From the NCBI GenBank assembly GCA_039180225.1, contig JBCDDQ010000152.1:1-11512 (forward strand): DNA of 11,512 bases, read 5' to 3'. The translations under genes were made by a program, and so were the position numbers. Shown here in pieces: positions 7,456 to 11,512 of the stretch (position 1 is the stretch's first letter; the number at the start of each line of letters is the position of its first letter). The DNA is from JAAEUE01 sp039180225 (GTDB lineage: Bacteria > Pseudomonadota > Alphaproteobacteria > Rhizobiales > CAJQND01). The notes beneath the pieces were generated by a model, which was not told where the DNA came from, did no database searches, and saw nothing but the letters and a program-made list of their open reading frames with translations.

Positions 7456-7800
7456 ATGTTCGGCAATTTTCCCATCTGGGTTCTGGCGCTCGACTATGTG
7501 TTGGGCATGATCATGTGGACCCTGATTGCACGCTCAGCCATGAACGTGTTTTTGCCGGTGGATTCGGACTTCTTCTTTATGAAGTTCTTCGTGCGCGTCA
7601 CCGACCCGATCCTGAAGCTCTTCAAACCCATCACGCCGGGCTTTCTCATCGACATCACCATTCCGCTGTTTGTGGCTTGGTTCTTCTTCATGGTGCGGTT
7701 TTACGTGATGCCCTGGGCGTTGGGATATTCTGTGCTGGGTATGTTGTCGTTCCCGCTGGAAGGCGACATTGCTGCGGCAATCTACCGGTCCGCGAACTGA
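7456..7800 (+). CDS. YggT-like small membrane protein
   Basis: Inner-membrane protein of 114 residues with two main hydrophobic segments, about 7-26 and 65-86, plus a weakly hydrophobic tail. The central stretch FFVRVTDPILKLFKPITPG (44-62) followed by DITIPLF matches the YggT family pattern (conserved R/T-P-x-L-x-P-x-R/K-x-x-x-P, then D-x-S/T-P), here with Lys replacing the usual Arg/Pro. YggT proteins have no settled biochemical role; links to cell division, shape and ion stress have been proposed. The start ATG 7456 has GAGGGG just upstream. An overlapping frame from 7446 shares the region but reads as His/Arg-rich non-protein. It lies between the symporter terminator and the Pho-box region, and no functional link to either is visible. 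The family call is moderate. Confidence 0.7.
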   Translation: MFGNFPIWVLALDYVLGMIMWTLIARSAMNVFLPVDSDFFFMKFFVRVTDPILKLFKPITPGFLIDITIPLFVAWFFFMVRFYVMPWALGYSVLGMLSFPLEGDIAAAIYRSAN

Positions 7801-7918
7801 GTTTTCCACTGTCATCTCAAAGTGCGATTCCGCGACGTTTTCGCACGTCTAACAACTAAGCCTCTGTCTTCAGGGCAGAAATTTCGTTGCGAAGTCGTGG
7901 TGCAGGGCTCATGTTTTG

Positions 7919-7936
7919 CTGTCACTCAACTGACAC
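7919..7936 (+). promoter_or_regulatory. Pho box (PhoB binding site) for phnCDE1E2
   Basis: CTGTCAC-TCAA-CTGACAC: two seven-base direct repeats, 11 bases centre to centre with a four-base A/C/T spacer. This is the layout of the PhoB consensus (CTGTCAT, AT-rich four, CTGTCAY). The first repeat differs from the CTGTCAY form at no position; the second differs at one (A for T). PhoB sites replace the -35 element and lie about ten bases before the -10, where CATTACT is found. This predicts induction of the transporter under phosphate limitation. It lies 63 bases before the phnC start. Confidence 0.75.
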
Positions 7937-7974
7937 CGATCCGCAACATTACTGAGGTGAACGCACGCTAAATG

Positions 7975-7995
7975 ATCCCACAAAAGATGTGGGGT
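7975..7995 (+). promoter_or_regulatory. Hairpin masking the phnC ribosome-binding site
   Basis: CCCACA (7977-7982) pairs with TGTGGG (7988-7993) around a five-base loop AAAGA. In RNA, a U-G and an A-U pair extend the stem to eight pairs. The right arm contains the G-run (7991-7994) that is the best ribosome-site candidate for phnC, whose GTG start is at 8000. Folding would lower initiation, so the hairpin may tune or control translation. It sits inside the short leader expected from the Pho-box promoter. Confidence 0.5.
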
Positions 7996-7999
7996 AGGT

Positions 8000-8803
8000 G
8001 TGCTGAAGATCAACAAACTCACGAAGGAATTTGGCGCCGTCACGGCGGTGAACGATGTGTCGTTCGACGTCGATGGGCCCCAAATGATTGGCATCATTGG
8101 CCGTTCCGGTGCCGGGAAATCGACACTGTTGCGCATTCTCAACCGAATGACGGACGCCACTGCCGGCGACGTCAGCTTGAACGGGGAAGATGTGCTCGCG
8201 CTCACCGGCCGACGCAAGCTGGATTGGCAGCGCGACTGCGCCATGATCTTCCAGCAGTTCAATCTGGTGCCCCGGCTCGATGTGCTGACAAACGTCATAT
8301 TGGGCCGTCTCAACAGCCAATCCGTGCTGCGCTCTTGCTTGAAGCTCTTCACCCAGGAAGAACGCTATGAAGCGCTAAACCTGCTGGATCGCTTCGGCGT
8401 GTCCGAGGCCGCGCTCCAGCGCGCTGAGACCCTGTCCGGTGGCCAGCAGCAACGGGTGGCCATTTGCCGGGCCATGATGCAGCGGCCACATTTCATCTTG
8501 GCGGACGAGCCGATTGCTTCGCTCGATCCTCTCAATGCACGGCTCGTGATGGAAGCGCTGCAATCGATCAATCGTGAGGAACGGATCACGGTTGTTTGCA
8601 ATCTGCACACGCTCGACACGGCGCGCACCTATTGCGACCGCATCATCGGTATGCGGGCCGGCGCAATCGTGTTCGATGACACGCCTGCGCAACTGAGCGA
8701 CGAGCAGGCGCGCGAAATCTATGGCGCAGAAGCCGATGAGGCCTTCGAAGCCTCCATCACATCCACTTCACTGGGAGAGGCCCCACTGAAGGCAGCCGAG
8801 TAA
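8000..8803 (+). CDS. phnC: Phosphonate ABC importer ATPase PhnC
   Basis: Cytoplasmic ATP-hydrolysing subunit, 267 residues, that powers import of phosphonate-type compounds with PhnD and the PhnE permeases. All ABC motifs are present: Walker A GRSGAGKST (34-42), Q-loop FQQFNLV (Q85/Q86), the PhnC-type insert ILGRLNSQSVLRSCLKLFT (100-118), signature LSGGQQ (145-150), Walker B FILADEP (165-171) with catalytic E170, D-loop SLD (174-176) and H-loop H203. The start is GTG 8000. An in-frame stop lies at 7973 and no other start codon intervenes, so this start is nearly forced. It is the first gene of the operon, behind a Pho box and a hairpin over its ribosome site. The residues look fully functional. 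Confidence 0.95.
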   Translation: MLKINKLTKEFGAVTAVNDVSFDVDGPQMIGIIGRSGAGKSTLLRILNRMTDATAGDVSLNGEDVLALTGRRKLDWQRDCAMIFQQFNLVPRLDVLTNVILGRLNSQSVLRSCLKLFTQEERYEALNLLDRFGVSEAALQRAETLSGGQQQRVAICRAMMQRPHFILADEPIASLDPLNARLVMEALQSINREERITVVCNLHTLDTARTYCDRIIGMRAGAIVFDDTPAQLSDEQAREIYGAEADEAFEASITSTSLGEAPLKAAE

Positions 8804-8821
8804 TTCAACGGCTGTCGCGAA

Positions 8822-8837
8822 GGATTTTTGCAAATCC
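8822..8837 (+). other. Small hairpin between phnC and phnD
   Basis: GGATTT (8822-8827) and AAATCC (8832-8837) are perfect complements around a four-base loop TTGC, in the 61-base gap before phnD. The stem is short and AT-rich, so it could at most be a weak processing or stabilising element. phnD itself has a strong ribosome site (AGGAGAG) six to seven bases before its ATG. Confidence 0.35.
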
Positions 8838-8864
8838 GTACATGTTGAAACAGGAGAGAGTGAC

Positions 8865-9827
8865 ATGATCCGCAACATCTTCAAGTCGGCAGCAGCCGCG
8901 TCTATCGTCATAGTCGGCACCGCTGGCGCTGCTTTTGCCATCGACTATAAGGGACCGACCATGGACTTCAGTAAAGTCCAGCCGGAGTTCCGGATTGGCT
9001 TCCTTGGCGATGAAGCTGCGCAAGATATCATTGCCCGGAACGCCTGCCTCAAGGACTACATTGAAGCGGCCTACAAGGTGCCTGCCAAGATGTTTACGTT
9101 CAAAGACTATGCCGGCACAATGGAAGCCATGCTCGGCGGCAACCTGGACTACACATGGTTCGGCTCTTCCGGTTATGCCGGGATTTACCTGCAAGACCCG
9201 AACGCTGTTGAACCGGTTCTGACCCGCATGCAACCGTCCGGCGATACCGGCTACTACTCCGTGATGGTGGCCCGCAAAGACAGCGGCATCGCCAGCCTGG
9301 ACGATGTTAAGGGCAAGCGTCTTGGCTTTGCTGACCCCAACTCCACCTCCGGTTACCTCATTCCCTCAATCGAGCTGGCCGAAGCCCCGTACAACATCAA
9401 CTTTGAACAAGACTTCAAATCCACCGGCTTTATGGGGGGCCACGAAAACGGTGTTCTGGCCGTCTTGAACGGCGACATCGATGCGGCCGTGACCTGGGTG
9501 TCCGGTGTGGGTGAATGGTCTGAAGGCTATTCCTCCGGCAATCTGCGCAAGATGGTCGATAAAGGCATCTTGAACATGGACGATATCGTTCAGGTTTGGT
9601 CCTCCAAGCTGATTCCAAACGGCCCGATTGTGATGCCGAAAAAACTGCCTAAAGAAGCCAAAGACGTGATGGTTGGCATGAAGCAGTGGATCCACGAAAA
9701 CGATCCGAAGTGCTCTGAAGATATTGCCAACGGCGTTGTAAAGGCCTGGATCCCGGTTGACCACTCGTTCTACGAGTCGGTTGTGAAGGCGCGCAAAGCC
9801 AAGATCGAAGCGAAGAAGAAGAACTGA
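8865..9827 (+). CDS. phnD: Phosphonate-type periplasmic binding protein PhnD
   Basis: Substrate-binding protein of the importer, 320 residues, exported to the periplasm. Residues 1-25 form a Sec signal peptide (MIRNIFK, a hydrophobic stretch, then AFA with likely cleavage before ID). The mature part has the PhnD pattern: DYAGTMEAMLGGNLD (81-95), DPNSTSGYL (157-165) and GGHE (191-194), and these Ser-Thr-Ser and His residues hold the phosphonate group in E. coli PhnD. Compared by hand with E. coli PhnD from memory, Tyr93 corresponds to F99, Glu177 to S213 and Asp205 to G253. The acidic residues that bind the amine of 2-aminoethylphosphonate thus appear to be missing, so the ligand may be a non-amino phosphonate, phosphite or phosphate. 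Length is near normal; the C-terminal tail is Lys-rich. Confidence 0.93.
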   Translation: MIRNIFKSAAAASIVIVGTAGAAFAIDYKGPTMDFSKVQPEFRIGFLGDEAAQDIIARNACLKDYIEAAYKVPAKMFTFKDYAGTMEAMLGGNLDYTWFGSSGYAGIYLQDPNAVEPVLTRMQPSGDTGYYSVMVARKDSGIASLDDVKGKRLGFADPNSTSGYLIPSIELAEAPYNINFEQDFKSTGFMGGHENGVLAVLNGDIDAAVTWVSGVGEWSEGYSSGNLRKMVDKGILNMDDIVQVWSSKLIPNGPIVMPKKLPKEAKDVMVGMKQWIHENDPKCSEDIANGVVKAWIPVDHSFYESVVKARKAKIEAKKKN

Positions 9828-9850
9828 TCTGATCTCAGATCACGCCGCGG

Positions 9851-9870
9851 CGGGGGCACCTGTGCCCCCG
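9851..9870 (+). other. Strong GC hairpin between phnD and phnE1
   Basis: CGGGGGCA (9851-9858) and TGCCCCCG (9863-9870) form a perfect eight-pair stem with a CCTG loop, 24 bases after the phnD stop. No T-run follows directly; an ATTTTT stretch comes about 16 bases later. It most likely stabilises the 3' end of phnD mRNA and/or partly stops transcription, so that the binding protein is made in excess over the permeases, as is common in such operons. Confidence 0.65.
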
Positions 9871-9905
9871 TCACCCTCACACCGCAATTTTTAAGATCTT
9901 TGACG

Positions 9906-10769
9906 ATGTCCGCACCAGCCGCCATTCTCCCGGCACACCTCACGCAGCTAGAAGCCGAGCTGAAAAACACATCGCGGCTTCGGCTGATTTATTCTGTTAT
10001 CGCCATTGGCATCACCGCCCTGGTCATCACCACCGGTGTGAAGGTGGCCAATGACTACAATGCCGGCTCCTTCAGCCGCGGCATCGACAATTTCTTCGAC
10101 TACCCTGCCGACATGGTCTCCGAAGCCTGGCAGGCAGGCTGGAGCTTTTGGCCGTTGCTGGTCAAACATCTGCCGGAGATGATCTCGACCATCAACATTG
10201 CCCTGTTCTCAACCTTTGTGTCCTTCTTTTTGGCGCTGATCCTGGCGTGTTTTGCAAGCAAGAACCTGGTGAAGAATGCGTGGATCGTGCTGGTGGTGCG
10301 GCGCATTTTAGATCTCGCCCGCTCGTTCCCTGAACTGGTCATCGCGATGGTGTTCTTGTTCCTTATGGGCAAGAACCTTTTGCCGGCGATCATCGCGATC
10401 ACGATCCACACGACCGGGGCGCTGGGCAAACAGTTTTCCGAGGCGATTGAAAACATCGATCCAAAGCCGCTTGAGGGCTTGCAATCGTGCGGCGCCAGTT
10501 GGATTTCCCGGGTACGCTTCGGTGTGTTCCCACAGGTCATGCCGCTCTTTCTGTCCTATGGCATGCTGCGGTTGGAGATCAATGTGCGGGCGTCCACCAT
10601 CCTTGGCTTCGTTGGAGCAGGCGGGATCGGCGAGGCGCTCAATACAATGATCCAGTGGCGCTATGGCGATGAAGTTGTGGCCATCATCATGCTCTTGGTC
10701 CTGACCATTGTCGCGCTCGACTACCTGTCATCCTATGTGCGCCATCATTTGATCGGAGAGGTCAAATGA
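9906..10769 (+). CDS. phnE: Phosphonate ABC importer permease PhnE1
   Basis: Inner-membrane permease of 287 residues from ATG 9906; a TTG at 9900 would add two residues. The ribosome site is weak (AAGAT). One N-terminal helix (about 27-44) is followed by a short periplasmic stretch, then five or so further helices (about 96-117, 124-136, 143-170, 211-235 and 255-275). The cytoplasmic EAA-type coupling loop that contacts PhnC is visible as EAIENIDPKPLEGLQSCGAS (179-198) followed by a Phe-Pro-Gln, and FVGAGGIGEAL (235-245) is a PhnE hallmark. Its stop overlaps the start of the next permease in an ATGA, so the two are likely coupled and form a heterodimeric pore. Confidence 0.93.
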   Translation: MSAPAAILPAHLTQLEAELKNTSRLRLIYSVIAIGITALVITTGVKVANDYNAGSFSRGIDNFFDYPADMVSEAWQAGWSFWPLLVKHLPEMISTINIALFSTFVSFFLALILACFASKNLVKNAWIVLVVRRILDLARSFPELVIAMVFLFLMGKNLLPAIIAITIHTTGALGKQFSEAIENIDPKPLEGLQSCGASWISRVRFGVFPQVMPLFLSYGMLRLEINVRASTILGFVGAGGIGEALNTMIQWRYGDEVVAIIMLLVLTIVALDYLSSYVRHHLIGEVK

Positions 10770-11512
10770 CGGCATCAGCGGCTCTGACCAACAACACTGT
10801 GAACGAAAAGCGCGAGGCCATTGAGGCGCACGCAACGCGGCAGAGCCGGCTCATGTTCGGTGGCATGGCCCTGATTGCACTCTATCTCATTGCCTCGTTC
10901 ATTCAGTTTGATATTGGCAGCATCGTCCAGAAATGGAACCCGACCCGGGCTTCGATGTTCGTTCTCGACACCTATGCCCATAAAGACCACGTGACCATGA
11001 AGTGGAAGGAACCAGGCAAGGTGGAGGCCTCATTTGAAGGCGGCTGGCGCCATGTGTACCAGACGCCGCCATCCTGGCTGGTGCCAGGGGCGGATGGCGC
11101 GCAGACCGTCACGTTCGCCAATGGCAGCACCATCACCTTCTTCAAGGACCGGGTCGTGATGACCCATGAAGAGCTGTCCCAGCCGCTCACGTTTCGGGTC
11201 AGCGCCCAAGGCAAACCCTACATTGAGGGCCACGAATCCAGCCAAGCCGGCCTGCCGGGCTGGATCCGGGTGAGCGAGAGCAAGGTTGAGGTGCGCCCTT
11301 CGCTTTATGAGCGTCTTCAGGTTTACAAGACCAAGGCGGAGGTGCATCGCTATTCGGTGGGCTGGAAGTATTTCTGGTTCGATTTTGACAGCAAGCTGCG
11401 CGACTACAGTCTGTTCGGCGCCATCGGGTTGGCTTTCTCGGGCGAGCGGTTGGATCCGGAACAGCCGAACTTCAGCTTTGCGCTCCAGGAGTTCTTGAAC
11501 AACGAGATCTGG
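10766..11512 (+). CDS. phnE: Phosphonate ABC importer permease PhnE2 (partial)
   Basis: The first 249 codons of a second permease, open at the right window edge. The ATG overlaps the phnE1 stop by four bases. After a cytoplasmic N terminus (1-28) and one helix (about 29-48), a long hydrophilic, presumably periplasmic stretch runs at least from 49 to 249 (VTMKWKEPGKVEASFEGGWR, WLVPGADGAQTVTF, GWKYFWFDFDSKL, FALQEFLNNEIW). This matches the long PhnE form found beside a short PhnE in alphaproteobacteria (PhoT of the Sinorhizobium phoCDET system). The conserved permease domain should follow beyond the window. Most likely partner: PhnE1 in a heterodimer. Confidence 0.85.
   Translation, partial: MTASAALTNNTVNEKREAIEAHATRQSRLMFGGMALIALYLIASFIQFDIGSIVQKWNPTRASMFVLDTYAHKDHVTMKWKEPGKVEASFEGGWRHVYQTPPSWLVPGADGAQTVTFANGSTITFFKDRVVMTHEELSQPLTFRVSAQGKPYIEGHESSQAGLPGWIRVSESKVEVRPSLYERLQVYKTKAEVHRYSVGWKYFWFDFDSKLRDYSLFGAIGLAFSGERLDPEQPNFSFALQEFLNNEIW

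Larger units (their letters stand above)
7801..7999 (+). promoter_or_regulatory. Regulatory region upstream of phn operon
   Basis: This 199-base gap has no gene. In order it holds a lone CTGTCAT (7809-7815), which looks like half a Pho box without a matching second half; a spaced dyad GTGCGA/TCGCAC (7822-7827 and 7841-7846, 13-base spacer), which could be a weak hairpin at the end of the YggT-like transcript; a good Pho box (7919-7936); a possible -10 (CATTACT, 7947-7953) about ten bases after it; and a hairpin covering the phnC ribosome site (7975-7995). Confidence 0.6.

Noticed and set aside
7972..8370. 132-codon frame beginning with ATG 7972 across phnC
   Set aside because: It is in another frame from the complete set of ABC motifs, has no ribosome site, and gives an Arg/His-rich product.
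8827..8834. TTTGCAAA, like an acyl-CoA regulator (RamB/ScfR) site
   Set aside because: It is a single short copy inside an operon between phnC and phnD, explained by the small hairpin there; an eight-base match is expected by chance.

Overview
The window looks like GC-rich proteobacterial chromosome, most likely alphaproteobacterial. The basis is dense coding with short gaps, GTG/ATG starts with ordinary Shine-Dalgarno sites, a phnC-phnD-phnE-phnE importer of the layout known as phoCDET in Sinorhizobium, and a symporter of the DUF4212 plus large-subunit type. This placement is inference. I see no tRNA, rRNA, insertion sequence, CRISPR array or phage gene.

Layout. (1) 1-168: no supported gene. 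(2) 169-1035, plus strand: a fructosamine-kinase-family protein. Its stop codon overlaps tail to tail with the next unit. (3) 5141 down to 1032, minus strand: a probable three-gene operon. In transcription order it holds an unrecognised 225-residue protein, an amidase-signature hydrolase whose start overlaps the end of that gene by 11 bases, and a sodium:solute symporter (SSS) family transporter. (4) 5142-5289: a divergent promoter region with a long inverted repeat, two 14-base arms with one mismatch. (5) 5290-7380, plus strand: a two-gene transporter operon, a DUF4212 small subunit and a large SSS subunit of the VC_2705 type that carries an EF-hand-like loop. A clear rho-independent terminator follows. 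(6) 7456-7800: a small two-helix YggT-like membrane protein. (7) 7801-7999: a regulatory region with a near-consensus Pho box and a hairpin that buries the phnC ribosome-binding site. (8) 8000-11512: phnC, phnD, phnE1 and the first 249 codons of phnE2, which runs off the window.

How the parts fit. The right-hand part is a phosphonate/phosphate/phosphite-type ABC importer, probably switched on by PhoB under phosphate starvation. Its binding protein keeps the phosphonate-binding Ser-Thr-Ser and His motifs. It lacks the two acidic residues that hold the amine of 2-aminoethylphosphonate in E. coli PhnD, so the ligand may differ. The left-hand minus-strand operon pairs a secondary transporter with an amidase and an unknown protein, which suggests uptake and hydrolysis of an amide; this is inferred from gene order only. 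The two symporter systems face away from each other across the inverted repeat and could share a regulator.

The most interesting items are the dyad at 5209-5257, the altered PhnD pocket, the EF-hand-like loop in the symporter, the unknown protein coupled to the amidase, and the Pho box plus ribosome-site hairpin ahead of phnC. I do not see a clearly unprecedented multi-gene system.
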